Source: Winogradskyella schleiferi (GTDB taxonomy: Bacteria; Bacteroidota; Bacteroidia; Flavobacteriales; Flavobacteriaceae). Taken from it: a stretch of 64,000 bases of DNA. Where the stretch lies: contig NZ_CP053351.1 in assembly GCF_013394655.1 (NCBI RefSeq), positions 930,001 to 994,000 on the forward strand, written 5' to 3'. A program made the translations under genes and the position numbers. Numbering within the stretch: position 1 is the first letter of the stretch; the number at the start of each line of letters is the position of its first letter. Below the pieces are notes generated by a model. That model saw only the letters and a list, made by a program, of their open reading frames with translations, had not been told where the DNA came from and ran no database searches. Positions 1-8,837 of this stretch are shown here, in pieces.

Positions 1-2
1 CA

Positions 3-224
3 TTTATGGGCATGTTAAAACCATTTTTGGAAAAAGTGAAAACCTATGATGAGGTCGTGAACTGCTATCGAATTACAGGCAACGAAAATATAGTGATGGA
101 AGTGGTTTTAAAAAACCAAAAACATCTGGAATCGTTTATAGATCAGTTAATCAGCTATGGGGAAACCAAAACACAGATTGTATTATCTCATGTGGTTAAA
201 TATAAGGAGATAAAGCCTTTATAG
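3..224 (+). CDS. Lrp/AsnC-family regulator, C-terminal part (5' truncated by window edge)
   Basis: The reading frame is open to the left edge of the window, so only about the last 73 residues are seen. The visible part matches the C-terminal ligand-binding (RAM/AsnC) domain of Lrp-type regulators. It runs from a segment with VNCYRITGNENIVMEVV, the usual position of the cross-dimer effector loop, to a closing strand ending VVKYKEIKPL. The DNA-binding helix-turn-helix half would lie outside the window. The first Met codon at position 6 is probably internal rather than the real start. The gene converges on a minus-strand gene, with a 20-bp perfect palindrome between them. Family assignment is fairly sure; effector and targets are unknown. 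Confidence 0.8.
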   Translation, partial: FMGMLKPFLEKVKTYDEVVNCYRITGNENIVMEVVLKNQKHLESFIDQLISYGETKTQIVLSHVVKYKEIKPL

Positions 225-244
225 GGACAAGTCGCGACTTGTCC
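225..244. terminator. 20-bp perfect palindrome between convergent genes
   Basis: A perfect palindrome (GGACAAGTCG and its complement, no spacer) starts right after the stop codon of the Lrp-type gene and sits 28 bp from the stop of the opposing gene. It could form a hairpin in either transcript and is placed where a bidirectional terminator is expected. It lacks a clear U tract, so it could also be a dispersed palindromic repeat. Confidence 0.45.
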
Positions 245-271
245 GTACCGCATTAAATGTGTGGTATTTAA

Positions 272-778
272 TCAATCCTCATCAAAAAAATCATTAGGAT
301 CAAACGGGATGTCATCATCAGGATCGTGGTCGTCGTAATTCACTCCTGGCGGATTAAAAAGTCCCCAACGATCAATAATATAATTCCACTCGTCAAACGT
401 TTTCACCCATTCGGCAAAAAGGATTCTAAACTCTTCTACCGCAGTTCTTAAAAGGTCAAGATATGCGGTGTCTTTGTAGCCATGCATTTGCAATCCTCTA
501 GCATTCGTAATCAGTTCTCGTGCCGCTTTTCTTATGATTGCGGCATTTTCCATACGTAAATCGTAGAGAGTATCTTCACTGGCAACACCAGCTATCTTTG
601 CAGGAATTATTAAAGAATTTTCGCGTAAATAATCCAAATTACTTTCTAACATTTCTGCTCTAATGTCATCTTCAAAATCAATATCAGTATTTTCAACAGC
701 TGTAACAATATGATCTACCAACTCACTAATTTCTGTTGCTTTTATAAATAGTGGTAGTTTTTCCCAGTCGTCTTCCAA
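272..778 (-). CDS. Conserved hypothetical protein with acidic tail
   Basis: This 168-residue protein is not recognised. It is mostly charged and predicted helical, has no signal peptide or membrane segment, and ends in a very acidic tail (YDDHDPDDDIPFDPNDFFDED-like, residues about 147-168). The start is a TTG codon two bases after the stop of the upstream ypdA-like gene; the next in-frame Met is only at about residue 43, so the TTG is preferred. The tight spacing suggests translational coupling and that it is the last gene of an MFS-VOC-YpdA operon. Its role is unknown. A cytosolic accessory protein is the simplest guess. Confidence 0.65.
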   Translation of the reverse strand: MEDDWEKLPLFIKATEISELVDHIVTAVENTDIDFEDDIRAEMLESNLDYLRENSLIIPAKIAGVASEDTLYDLRMENAAIIRKAARELITNARGLQMHGYKDTAYLDLLRTAVEEFRILFAEWVKTFDEWNYIIDRWGLFNPPGVNYDDHDPDDDIPFDPNDFFDED

Positions 779-780
779 AA

Positions 781-1755
781 CTATTCTTTGTTATTTTCTA
801 TATGGTTGGCAATGAGTTTTGCATGGATTCTAGAGTTTTCAATAAACCATTTATGGGTTTCCATACCACCACAGATGACTCCTGCTAAATAAAGTCCTTC
901 AACATTGGATTCCATGGTTTCGGGATTGTAAATAGGAATGTGCTTTTCATCCTTTGAAAATTCAATTCCAGCGTTAGCCAAAAATTTAAAATTAGGTCGA
1001 TAACCCGTCAGAGCCACGACATAATCATTCGAAATTGTAATATCGCCTTCATTTGTTTTTACAATAATTTCTGTGGCTTTAATTTCCTTGATTTCTGAAT
1101 TAAAATAGGCTTTAATGCTGCCTTCTTCAATACGGTTTAAAATGTCTGGTTTTACCCAATATTTTACGCGTTCGCCAATAGTGTTTCCTCTAACAATCAT
1201 GGTAACGTTACCACCTTTTCTATAGATTTCGAGTGCTGCATCCACGGACGAATTACTGGCGCCTACAACCGCAATATTTTGCAAGGTATAAGGATGTGCT
1301 TCCTTATAATAGTGAAACACTTTGGGTAAAACTTCGCCAGGAACATTCAATAAATTTGGAATATCATAAAAGCCAGTAGCGATGATTACTTTTTTAGAAT
1401 AATAGATGGCTTTATCAGATGCAATTTTAAATCCGTTTTTTGCCTTGTTGATATCCAATACCTTCTCATACAGATTAATATTCAAATTATTGGATGTAGA
1501 AACGCGTCTATAATATTCTAAAGCTTCGTTTCGAGTGGGTTTGGGGTTATTGCTGATAAAAGGAATTTCATCAATTTCCAATTTTTCAGACGTTGAGAAA
1601 AACGTCATGTTCAACGGATAATTGAACAATGAATTGGTCAATGCGCCTTTTTCAATTATGGTATAATCCCAATTCCTTTTTTTGCATTCTAATGCACATG
1701 CTATTCCTATTGGTCCAGCTCCAATAATTATAATGTCTTTATAAATAGTTTCCAT
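781..1755 (-). CDS. ypdA: YpdA/Bdr-like FAD-dependent disulfide reductase
   Basis: This 324-residue protein has the length and motifs of YpdA, the NADPH-dependent bacillithiol-disulfide reductase family. An FAD-binding GAGPIG motif lies at residues 12-17, followed by the family-typical NYPLNMTFFSTSEKLEI segment. A second dinucleotide motif (VVGASNSSVDAALE, about residue 163) marks the NADPH site. The C-terminal YLAGVICGG block contacts FAD. The classical thioredoxin-reductase CxxC is absent, as in YpdA. Known biology: YpdA reduces BSSB in bacillithiol users. Inference: this organism makes bacillithiol or a related thiol, but no bsh gene is in the window. It is cytosolic and lies 9 bp downstream of the VOC gene, probably in one operon with the transporter. 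Confidence 0.85.
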   Translation of the reverse strand: METIYKDIIIIGAGPIGIACALECKKRNWDYTIIEKGALTNSLFNYPLNMTFFSTSEKLEIDEIPFISNNPKPTRNEALEYYRRVSTSNNLNINLYEKVLDINKAKNGFKIASDKAIYYSKKVIIATGFYDIPNLLNVPGEVLPKVFHYYKEAHPYTLQNIAVVGASNSSVDAALEIYRKGGNVTMIVRGNTIGERVKYWVKPDILNRIEEGSIKAYFNSEIKEIKATEIIVKTNEGDITISNDYVVALTGYRPNFKFLANAGIEFSKDEKHIPIYNPETMESNVEGLYLAGVICGGMETHKWFIENSRIHAKLIANHIENNKE

Positions 1756-1764
1756 TTAATTTTT

Positions 1765-2142
1765 TCAATTTATTCTCCATGGAGGATTTTTACGATTTTT
1801 TCCTGCATGATAGATAATAATAGTATTTCCATCAGGATCATTTAGATAAATTTCACTCCACAACCAAGATTGCTCTAAAATTTCGGTATTAAAAGTAATA
1901 CCTTTTTGTTGGAGTTCCGAAACTGTTTTTGAAAGATTTTCGACTTCAAAATATAGCGTAACGCTATTATTGATTGGTAAATCTTCCACTTGATGTATTG
2001 AAAATGTGCAATCGCCATCCGGACATTCCAACCGCGCATATCTCGGAAGCGCATCAACCATCAGTCTTAAACCGAGTTTTTTATAAAAGCTAACAGCACT
2101 TCTAGCATCTAAAGATGAGATGGTTATTTGATTTAAGTTCAT
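1765..2142 (-). CDS. VOC (glyoxalase/bleomycin-resistance) family protein
   Basis: This is a small protein of about 125 residues with the vicinal-oxygen-chelate fold pattern. It opens with MNLNQITISSLDARSAVSFYKKLGL and closes with WSEIYLNDPDGNTIIIYH, where the last Glu/His region is the usual metal or substrate position. An upstream extension in frame is possible, but the ATG chosen here makes a 4-bp ATGA overlap with the end of the MFS gene, which is strong support for this start. Substrate is unknown. VOC proteins of this size include glyoxalases, dioxygenases and antibiotic-binding proteins. Its place between an MFS exporter and a thiol-disulfide reductase hints at detoxification. Confidence 0.8.
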   Translation of the reverse strand: MNLNQITISSLDARSAVSFYKKLGLRLMVDALPRYARLECPDGDCTFSIHQVEDLPINNSVTLYFEVENLSKTVSELQQKGITFNTEILEQSWLWSEIYLNDPDGNTIIIYHAGKNRKNPPWRIN

Positions 2143-3344
2143 AATATTTCTTTTTTCAGCTGCTGTTTCAAATACAGCAAAAGCAAAATTCCTAAAAATC
2201 CAAGAGCAACCATAATATACCAAGTATTATTATAACCAAAATTATCAATTAATCGCAAGCCTGCACTATGTCCGAAAATATGGGCAATAGAAAACGCCAT
2301 GACATACATGGAAAGGTATTCGCCTTGTTTTCCTTTTTTTGCTCTATCCATGGCAAAAGCATTAGAAAAGGGAAAAGCAATCATCTCACCGATAGTCATA
2401 AATAACATACCAACAGCTAAAATACCAATCCACGAGGTTAAATTGAGGACATAAAAACTTAACATCGTTAGAAGTAGACCCAAAAGCGTGAGACCTATTT
2501 TAGTGTTTTTTGTTTGTTCTAGCCACTTAATTAACGGCATTTCAAGCAAAAAAATAAAGAAACCATTCAGACCAAGGAGAATGCCTATGTCTAGCTCTGT
2601 TAAGTGATGGATGTCTTTATAGTAAAGTGGCAATGTAGAAAAATATTGTAAAAATATAATTCCGAATAATACCATTGCGGCAAAAAATATCCAAAATAAT
2701 TTATCCTTATATACCGATATGGGATGTTCTACCACAATGTTATCTATTGCTTTTGCTACTCTAGGATTTAAAACTTTGATAAGTAAAATAGTGGCAAGGA
2801 TACAGGTAATACCATCTACCCAAAATAAACCACCATAACCCAAAGTAGTTATAATAAGTCCACCAATGGCAGGTCCAGCCGAGAAACCTAAGTTAATAGC
2901 TAAACGAATTAAAGTTACGGATCTCGTCTTATTTTCTGGTTTACTATAAACGCTCATAGCAACAAACATGGCTGGTCTAAAGGTGTCAGCGACGACCATG
3001 ACCAAAAAAATACCAACACAAACACTCGCAAAAGTATTTAAGAACTGCATGGCAATGAAGAGAAATCCAGTACTGAGAAGACTTCTTACCATTACTTTAT
3101 AGTAACCAATAGTATCTGTTAGTTTCCCACCAATCCAAGTGCCAACGACTGAGCCTAAACCAAAAGCGCTCATAATCCAACTAACATCTGTAAAGGTAAA
3201 ATTTAATTTGTCTGTTAGGTATAATGATAAAAACGGAATTACCATTGTACCAGCTCTATTTACAAATGTGATCAGTGCTAGCCACCATACTTCTCTTGAA
3301 AGCCCATGAAAGGTGCTAAGGTAATTTTGGAATAAATTTTTCAT
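2139..3344 (-). CDS. Major facilitator superfamily transporter
   Basis: This 401-residue polytopic protein has about 12 hydrophobic segments in two halves. The first half carries the MFS loop motif region (GGKLTDTIGYYKVMVRS, about residues 72-90), which is typical of drug/proton antiporters of the MdtH/YdeE kind. A charged cytoplasmic loop around residues 195-220 separates the halves. It starts at ATG and is the first gene of a likely four-gene minus-strand operon (MFS, VOC, YpdA, hypothetical). Substrate cannot be read from sequence; export of a toxic electrophile or drug would fit its neighbours. Confidence 0.85.
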   Translation of the reverse strand: MKNLFQNYLSTFHGLSREVWWLALITFVNRAGTMVIPFLSLYLTDKLNFTFTDVSWIMSAFGLGSVVGTWIGGKLTDTIGYYKVMVRSLLSTGFLFIAMQFLNTFASVCVGIFLVMVVADTFRPAMFVAMSVYSKPENKTRSVTLIRLAINLGFSAGPAIGGLIITTLGYGGLFWVDGITCILATILLIKVLNPRVAKAIDNIVVEHPISVYKDKLFWIFFAAMVLFGIIFLQYFSTLPLYYKDIHHLTELDIGILLGLNGFFIFLLEMPLIKWLEQTKNTKIGLTLLGLLLTMLSFYVLNLTSWIGILAVGMLFMTIGEMIAFPFSNAFAMDRAKKGKQGEYLSMYVMAFSIAHIFGHSAGLRLIDNFGYNNTWYIMVALGFLGILLLLYLKQQLKKEIL

Positions 3345-3365
3345 TTTGATGGTTGGTATAAAATA

Positions 3366-3393
3366 AAAAGTCCGACGTTAACGTCGGACTTTT
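3366..3393. terminator. 28-bp perfect palindrome in a divergent spacer
   Basis: AAAAGTCCGACGTT is followed directly by its exact complement. The A and T flanks give it the look of an intrinsic terminator working in both directions. It lies upstream of both divergent genes (MFS on minus, DUF1684 lipoprotein on plus), so it ends no annotated gene. It could end a short unannotated RNA, block antisense transcription, or act as an operator. Confidence 0.5.
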
Positions 3394-3577
3394 AAATATT
3401 GTTTAATAGTATATATTTATAGCTACAATAGATAATGTGTCCGAATGTTTTCCGAAGAAATCACACAGGTTTGCTTTGTATATCTAATTGTATTTAACAT
3501 TGTTTTTATTTTATTTCTAACTCAAAACTACAATAAAATTAGGTAAGTTGTATTTTTGAATTCTAAAATATTTTGAA

Positions 3578-4177
3578 ATGAAGAATTTTGTATTACTTAT
3601 TTTAATCGTTTTTTTTGTTGGTTGTGCTCAAGAAAAGCATCTTTTAAACGAAGAAACGGAATGGCAAAAGGAGATGAATGCAGACTTCAAGGATGCTACC
3701 AAATCGCCACTAAAGGATAAGGATAGAAAGAAATTTACGGGTTTGGATTTCTATAAGTTCGATTCTACTTATGTTGTAAAAGCAAAGTTGAAGAGAACAC
3801 CAAATGCTAAACCTTTCAAGATGAAAACAACGACTGAAGAACGACCAGATTATGTAAAGTATGGCGTAGTTGCATTTACTTTAAAAGACAAAGCATACGA
3901 ACTTAGTATTTATCAAAATTTAGGACTTTTAGAAGAGGAAGGTTATGAGGATTATCTTTTTCTACCATTTTTAGACGATACTAATGGCAACGGAAGTTAT
4001 CCTGGCGGACGATATACAGAAGCACGTATACCAGAAGCTGATACACTAATTATAGATTTTAATACAGCTTACAATCCATATTGCGCATATAATGCCAAGT
4101 ATTCTTGTCCGATTGTACCAAGAGAAAATTACATTCCTACAGAAGTTGAAGCTGGAGTGAAGGCGTTTAAAAAGTAG
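3578..4177 (+). CDS. DUF1684 lipoprotein
   Basis: This 199-residue protein has a lipoprotein signal (MKNFVLLILIVFFVGC, lipid-modified Cys at residue 16). The body matches the DUF1684 pattern: a W..E...F start, SPL, GLDFYKFDSTY, then LFLPFLDDTNGNGSYPGGRY, and near the end DFNTAYNPYCAYNAKYSCPIVPRENYIP with two conserved Cys. The fold is described as double-psi/jelly-roll-like, and no enzymatic activity is established. It is expected on the periplasmic face of the inner or outer membrane. The gene stands alone. A -7-like element (TATTTTTG at 3549-3556) lies a little upstream of the ATG. Family call is confident, function unknown. Confidence 0.85.
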   Translation: MKNFVLLILIVFFVGCAQEKHLLNEETEWQKEMNADFKDATKSPLKDKDRKKFTGLDFYKFDSTYVVKAKLKRTPNAKPFKMKTTTEERPDYVKYGVVAFTLKDKAYELSIYQNLGLLEEEGYEDYLFLPFLDDTNGNGSYPGGRYTEARIPEADTLIIDFNTAYNPYCAYNAKYSCPIVPRENYIPTEVEAGVKAFKK

Positions 4178-4219
4178 TGTTCAGTCTCAGTAGGCAGTTT
4201 TCGAGATTTAGCTAACCTT

Positions 4220-4693
4220 TTATAGGGTTTTCTCAACCAAATAATTTTCAAAAACAAGGCCTTTGAAATTCTTCTTTTGTATCTTGATGACTTCGTAATA
4301 TTTATTGTCGAAAAATGGTAAGGCCGTTTTGCTTACATCAGATTTGATGACTTCAAAATCATTCATCATCACCTGCGATTCTATAATGCGCAATAATTTA
4401 GACCCAATACCTTGACGTTGATAATCCTTATGAACAAAAAGGCCATCAAAACAGTTTCCGTTTTTTAAGTAGGCGAAACCAACAATAGTTTGTTCAATTT
4501 CGGCGACAATAAAATAAAGTTTATTAATACGTTCTTCCCATTTTTCAATATCATCAGCGCCAGAGGCCCAAACTTTAATCTGTTTTTCGGAATAGTGCTT
4601 GGAATTTATATGCGTGACCGTGTCCCTAAAAATCTTAGTGATTTCGGGAATGTCTTCTACAGTTGCTTGCCTTATTTCAATTGGGTTTTTCAA
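4220..4693 (-). CDS. GNAT-family N-acetyltransferase
   Basis: This 157-residue protein has the GNAT layout: N-terminal IEIRQATVEDIPEI, a central strand YFIVAEIEQTIVGFAYLKNG, and the acetyl-CoA pyrophosphate loop YQRQGIGSKLL at about residues 92-102. The start is TTG; no ATG lies close upstream. It follows kdsA on the same strand after a 12-bp gap, so the two may be co-transcribed. Substrate is unknown: protein, amino-sugar or antibiotic amines are all possible for this class. Confidence 0.8.
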   Translation of the reverse strand: MKNPIEIRQATVEDIPEITKIFRDTVTHINSKHYSEKQIKVWASGADDIEKWEERINKLYFIVAEIEQTIVGFAYLKNGNCFDGLFVHKDYQRQGIGSKLLRIIESQVMMNDFEVIKSDVSKTALPFFDNKYYEVIKIQKKNFKGLVFENYLVEKTL

Positions 4694-4705
4694 AAATAAC
4701 TCGTT

Positions 4706-5518
4706 TTATAAGCTATTAACAGTTTTTCTAATAGCCACCAAATTACCCAACAACCTTTCCAGATTATCCAAGTGTAGCATATTGGCACCATCACTTTTGG
4801 CGTTTGCAGGATCAAAATGAGTTTCAATAAACAAACCATCCACGTTGTTAACGATTCCAGCTCTGGCAATAGTCTCGATCATATCTGGTCGTCCGCCAGT
4901 AACGCCAATACTTTGGTTAGGCTGTTGTAAGGAATGCGTCACATCTAAAACCGTTGGCGCATATTGACGCATGGTTGGAATGCCTCTAAAATCAACAATC
5001 ATATCTTGGTAACCGAACATAGTGCCTCGATCGGTTATCCACACTTTTTGGTTACCTGCATCTTTTACTTTTTGAACCGCATGTTTCATAGACTCAGGAC
5101 TCATAAATTGTCCTTTCTTCAAATTAACCACTTTTCCGGTTTCGGCAGCGGCAACTACCAAATCGGTTTGTCTTACCAAAAACGCAGGAATTTGTAACAC
5201 GTCAACATATTCAGCAGCCATTGCAGCATCCGATGTTTCGTGAATATCTGTTACTGTTGGTACATCAAAAGTTTCAGAAACCTTTCTCAGAATTTTTAAG
5301 GCTTTTTCGTTTCCTATACCTGTAAAACTATCAATTCTACTTCGATTTGCTTTCTTGAAACTCCCTTTAAATACATAAGGAATTTCAAGTTTATCAGTAA
5401 TTTTTATGACTTTTTCAGCAATGCGCAATGCCATATCTTCGCCCTCAATAGCGCATGGGCCACAAAGTAAAAAGAAGTTGTTGGAATTGGTGTGTTTTAA
5501 TTTTGGGATAGTGATCAA
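4706..5518 (-). CDS. kdsA: 3-deoxy-8-phosphooctulonate (KDO-8-P) synthase
   Basis: KdsA condenses phosphoenolpyruvate with arabinose-5-phosphate to give KDO-8-phosphate for lipid A/LPS inner core. The 270 residues match the family over their full length: LLCGPCAIEGEDMALRI, PYVFKGSFKKANRSR, TDIHE, LQIPAFLVRQTDL, KKGQFMSP, and GLFIETHFDPANAKSDG. The GPC cysteine at residue 22 is the metal ligand of the metal-dependent KdsA class, where metal-independent enzymes have Asn. Initiation is at TTG, since the in-frame sequence upstream runs to a stop without an ATG. Its presence supports a Gram-negative envelope. Confidence 0.95.
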   Translation of the reverse strand: MITIPKLKHTNSNNFFLLCGPCAIEGEDMALRIAEKVIKITDKLEIPYVFKGSFKKANRSRIDSFTGIGNEKALKILRKVSETFDVPTVTDIHETSDAAMAAEYVDVLQIPAFLVRQTDLVVAAAETGKVVNLKKGQFMSPESMKHAVQKVKDAGNQKVWITDRGTMFGYQDMIVDFRGIPTMRQYAPTVLDVTHSLQQPNQSIGVTGGRPDMIETIARAGIVNNVDGLFIETHFDPANAKSDGANMLHLDNLERLLGNLVAIRKTVNSL

Positions 5519-5813
5519 AGCTTTAAACTTAAATTGTTAGGTAGCAAAGATACGATTATGATTGCTTTGTTGGAAATATAGTTATTGGGTTATTGAATGT
5601 TTAGTCTTCAGTACTACCAATCATCAATATTAAGTGTAAAGTGAAAGTAAAAAGCTTAATGTAAAAAGACGCATCAAATTCAGATTCTTACTAGTACTAT
5701 TTTTAATTATAGCACCTGATATCTCTACGGCCAAAAACTTTCAATATTGTCGATAATTTTCGGTCTTCGTCTTGATTCTTGATTCTAAAAGCGAAGCGGT
5801 CTATTATCTAACT
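5519..5813. other. Intergenic stretch with degenerate short repeats
   Basis: No gene is seen in these 295 bp. The sequence holds imperfect heptamer-like runs (AAGTGTA, AAGTGAA, AGTAAAA near 5630-5655, and two copies of CTTGATT near 5771-5784). These resemble the better arrays elsewhere in the window. Confidence 0.4.
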
Positions 5814-6173
5814 TCAAAACTCCTTCTTAATACTGTTCCGCACCATCCAAAGAGACATTACAAAATTACCAACGACCAAAAGCCCACCATAAAAAAGGAT
5901 TTTTTTAGACGATTCGGACCAATGGATAATATTGAGTATATCAAATAGATAAGCAAATATCAAATAGGAAGACAGACAGACAAACACAATACCTAATGAA
6001 AAGTTTAATTGTCTGCTCGGTTTTATCAGTTGCCATAAAAATGGAATTCCAAAAAGTAAAATCGGATAGGCCGAAATGCCTTCAAGTCTATTAAGTGTTG
6101 TAAACCAATACGCAATTACCGACAAAAAATAGAGGTAAGGGATAAATTTAGTGAATTTGCTAACCGTATGCAT
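5814..6173 (-). CDS. Small integral membrane protein, unknown function
   Basis: This 119-residue protein has four hydrophobic segments (roughly residues 11-27, 35-50, 58-78 and 88-110), short loops and basic residues at both ends, so it is predicted to be a four-helix inner-membrane protein. No family motif is recognised. It is transcribed away from typA; the 210-bp region between them probably holds both promoters. Confidence 0.65.
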   Translation of the reverse strand: MHTVSKFTKFIPYLYFLSVIAYWFTTLNRLEGISAYPILLFGIPFLWQLIKPSRQLNFSLGIVFVCLSSYLIFAYLFDILNIIHWSESSKKILFYGGLLVVGNFVMSLWMVRNSIKKEF

Positions 6174-6351
6174 TTGTTAATTCTTGAGGGTTCAAATTAG
6201 TTTGCAAAAATGAAGCGATTTTGGCCCAATTAGCGATTGGTTTTTAAAATAGGCTTTACGCTGTTAATCAATTATTTAGTGAAAGATACAACTGAAATTG
6301 CTTCTACATGAAATAATAACAAATTATTAACGAAAAGACAAGAATAAGACG

Positions 6352-6359
6352 TACATTTG
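6352..6359 (+). promoter_or_regulatory. Bacteroidota -7 element upstream of typA
   Basis: TACATTTG matches the TAnnTTTG -7 consensus of Bacteroidota sigma-70 promoters and lies 24 bp before the typA ATG. A clear -33 TTTG is not seen at the ideal distance. Confidence 0.5.
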
Positions 6360-6383
6360 CACGCTTAAAAATGGGCATCAGTT

Positions 6384-8183
6384 ATGACAAAGATTAAAAA
6401 CATCGCAATTATTGCACACGTCGATCACGGAAAGACCACATTGGTAGATAAAATCATGTACCACTGTCAACTGTTTCGTGAAAATGAAAACACAGGAGAC
6501 TTAATTCTAGATAACAACGATCTAGAGCGTGAAAGAGGTATTACCATTACCTCTAAAAACGTTTCTGTTGTTTATAAAGACACTAAAATTAATGTAATTG
6601 ATACACCTGGTCACGCCGACTTTGGTGGAGAAGTTGAACGTGTATTGAACATGGCGGACGGTGTTTTACTTTTAGTTGATGCTTTTGAAGGGCCAATGCC
6701 ACAAACACGCTTTGTATTACAAAAGGCGATTGATTTAGGATTAAAACCATGTGTGGTTATCAATAAAGTGGATAAGGAAAACTGTACACCAGATGAAGTA
6801 CATGAGAAAGTTTTTGACTTAATGTTTGAACTTGGTGCAGAAGAATGGCAGCTGGATTTTCCAACCGTTTATGGTTCTGCAAAGAACAACTGGATGAGCG
6901 ATGACTGGAAAAATGAAACTGAAAATATTGAGCCTTTATTGGATATGGTCATTGAGCATGTGCCTGAACCAAAATTCGAAGAAGGTACAACTCAAATGCT
7001 AATTACATCTTTGGATTTTTCATCCTTTACAGGACGAATTGCTATTGGGCGTTTAACCAGAGGTGGTTTAAAAGTGAACCAACAAATCTCATTGGTTAAA
7101 CGAGATGGTTCAATAGTTAAAAGTAAGATTAAAGAACTACATACCTTTGAAGGTGTAGGTCGTTTAAAAGTAGAAGAGGTAGAAACGGGAGACATTTGTG
7201 CTATTGTAGGTTTAGAAGGTTTTGAAATTGGTGATACAGTTGCTGATTTTGAAAATCCTGAAGGTTTAAAAACCATAGCTATTGATGAGCCAACGATGAG
7301 TATGTTATTCACAATTAACGATTCGCCTTTCTTCGGAAAAGACGGAAAGTTTGTGACCTCTCGTCATATTAAAGACCGTTTGACCAAAGAACTGGAAAAG
7401 AATTTAGCCTTACGTGTTGAAGAAACGGATAGTGCGGATAAATTTATGGTTTTTGGCCGTGGTGTATTGCACTTATCGGTTTTAATTGAAACCATGCGTC
7501 GTGAAGGTTATGAGATGCAAATTGGACAGCCACAAGTAATCATCAAGGAAATTGATGGTGTCAAATGTGAGCCGTTTGAAGAAATGACGATTGATTTACC
7601 GGAGCATGTTTCAGGTAAAGCGATCGAAATGGTAACGATGCGTAAAGGCGAAATGGTAAGTATGGAAGCCAAAGGCGACCGTATGGTTTGCCAATTTATA
7701 GTGCCGTCTCGTGGCATCATTGGTTTACGTAACCAATTGTTAACAGCCACAGCTGGAGAAGCCATTATGGCACACCGTTTTACGGATTACAAACCCTTAA
7801 AAGGAGGCATTCCAGAACGTCAAAATGGGTCTTTGGTATCTATGGAAAACGGCCAAGCAATTCCTTATTCTATTGACAAGTTACAAGATAGAGGTAAGTT
7901 TTTCGTCGATCCTGGTGAAGATATTTACGAAGGTCAGGTAATTGGGGAAAACTCTCGTGGAGATGATATGACGGTTAACGTTACCAAAACCAAAAAATTA
8001 AGTAACGTACGTTCTTCTGGTGCAGATGATAAAGCCAAAATTGTACCAGCTATTAAGTTTTCTTTGGAGGAAGCGTTGGAATATATCCAGAAAGATGAGT
8101 ATGTTGAGGTAACACCGAATTTCTTAAGATTGCGTAAAATCTATTTAAAAGAAGTGGATCGTAAGCGTAATAAGAATATCTAG
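6384..8183 (+). CDS. typA: Ribosome-binding GTPase TypA/BipA
   Basis: This 599-residue protein is a full-length translational GTPase of the TypA/BipA family. G1 is AHVDHGKT (residues 11-18), the switch II region contains [14 protein letters not shown] (about residue 73), and G4 is NKVDKE (about residue 128). It is followed by an EF-Tu-like beta-barrel domain, EF-G III/V-like domains, and the TypA-specific C-terminal domain ([30 protein letters not shown] block near residue 517). Known role: ribosome binding and large-subunit assembly under cold or stress. It is monocistronic, with a -7 promoter element upstream and a good terminator downstream. Confidence 0.97.
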   Translation: MTKIKNIAIIAHVDHGKTTLVDKIMYHCQLFRENENTGDLILDNNDLERERGITITSKNVSVVYKDTKINVIDTPGHADFGGEVERVLNMADGVLLLVDAFEGPMPQTRFVLQKAIDLGLKPCVVINKVDKENCTPDEVHEKVFDLMFELGAEEWQLDFPTVYGSAKNNWMSDDWKNETENIEPLLDMVIEHVPEPKFEEGTTQMLITSLDFSSFTGRIAIGRLTRGGLKVNQQISLVKRDGSIVKSKIKELHTFEGVGRLKVEEVETGDICAIVGLEGFEIGDTVADFENPEGLKTIAIDEPTMSMLFTINDSPFFGKDGKFVTSRHIKDRLTKELEKNLALRVEETDSADKFMVFGRGVLHLSVLIETMRREGYEMQIGQPQVIIKEIDGVKCEPFEEMTIDLPEHVSGKAIEMVTMRKGEMVSMEAKGDRMVCQFIVPSRGIIGLRNQLLTATAGEAIMAHRFTDYKPLKGGIPERQNGSLVSMENGQAIPYSIDKLQDRGKFFVDPGEDIYEGQVIGENSRGDDMTVNVTKTKKLSNVRSSGADDKAKIVPAIKFSLEEALEYIQKDEYVEVTPNFLRLRKIYLKEVDRKRNKNI

Positions 8184-8207
8184 TAAGATATTTTAAATAT
8201 AATTTTG

Positions 8208-8243
8208 AAAAGAGAAATACTGAAAGGTGTTTCTCTTTTTTTT
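8208..8243 (+). terminator. Intrinsic terminator of typA
   Basis: AAAAGAGAAA (8208-8217) and TTTCTCTTTT (8230-8239) form a stem that continues into a run of T. It begins about 25 bp after the typA stop codon. Confidence 0.75.
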
Positions 8244-8279
8244 CTTGTATTATTGAACTTGAAATATTTCAATATATAA

Positions 8280-8834
8280 ATGAAATTTGTAGATCGTGTT
8301 TTAAGAGATTGGCGCATTAAAATGACCAAACCCTATGTAAGAGCCAATGACTCTGTTCTGGATATTGGCTGTTTTGATGATACGTTATTTAAGAAACTGA
8401 AGTCCAAGCCAATTTCGAATAGTATTGGTATAGATCCATTATTGAAGCAATCTATTCAAAATAAAAATTACATTTTACTACCAGGTAAATTTCCTCTCGA
8501 TTTACCAAAAGATAAAACATTTGACACTATAACCATGCTTGCCGTTTTAGAGCATATTCCCAATGAAGAACAAGAACAACTTAGAGATAATTGTTACAAT
8601 TATCTCAACACAAAAGGTCGAATTATTATTACCGTTCCTTCTCCATTTGTAGATCATGTACTTTGGGTTTTGTCTAAATTAAGACTAATAGATGGTATGT
8701 CTTTAGAAGAACACTATGGTTTTAAGGTGGAAGATGTACCCTTAATTTTTAATTCAAAACAATTTAAACTTTTGAAGCATAAAAGATTTCAATTAGGACT
8801 GAATAACTTATTTGTTTTTGAAAAACTAGAATAA
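8280..8834 (+). CDS. Class I SAM-dependent methyltransferase
   Basis: This 184-residue protein has the Rossmann methyltransferase pattern. Motif I is VLDIGCFDDTL (about residues 26-36), with an acidic motif II (IGIDPL). A motif IV/post-IV region carries TITMLAVLEHIPNEEQ, as in the Methyltransf_11 group. It starts at ATG. It opens the glycan region and converges on the glycosyltransferase at 8838, with a gap of only three bases. Methylation of a sugar or lipid intermediate is a context-based guess. Confidence 0.75.
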   Translation: MKFVDRVLRDWRIKMTKPYVRANDSVLDIGCFDDTLFKKLKSKPISNSIGIDPLLKQSIQNKNYILLPGKFPLDLPKDKTFDTITMLAVLEHIPNEEQEQLRDNCYNYLNTKGRIIITVPSPFVDHVLWVLSKLRLIDGMSLEEHYGFKVEDVPLIFNSKQFKLLKHKRFQLGLNNLFVFEKLE

Positions 8835-8837
8835 GGC

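Noticed and set aside
3366..3393. Terminator of the MFS operon
   Set aside because: It lies upstream of the MFS start codon, so it cannot end that transcript.
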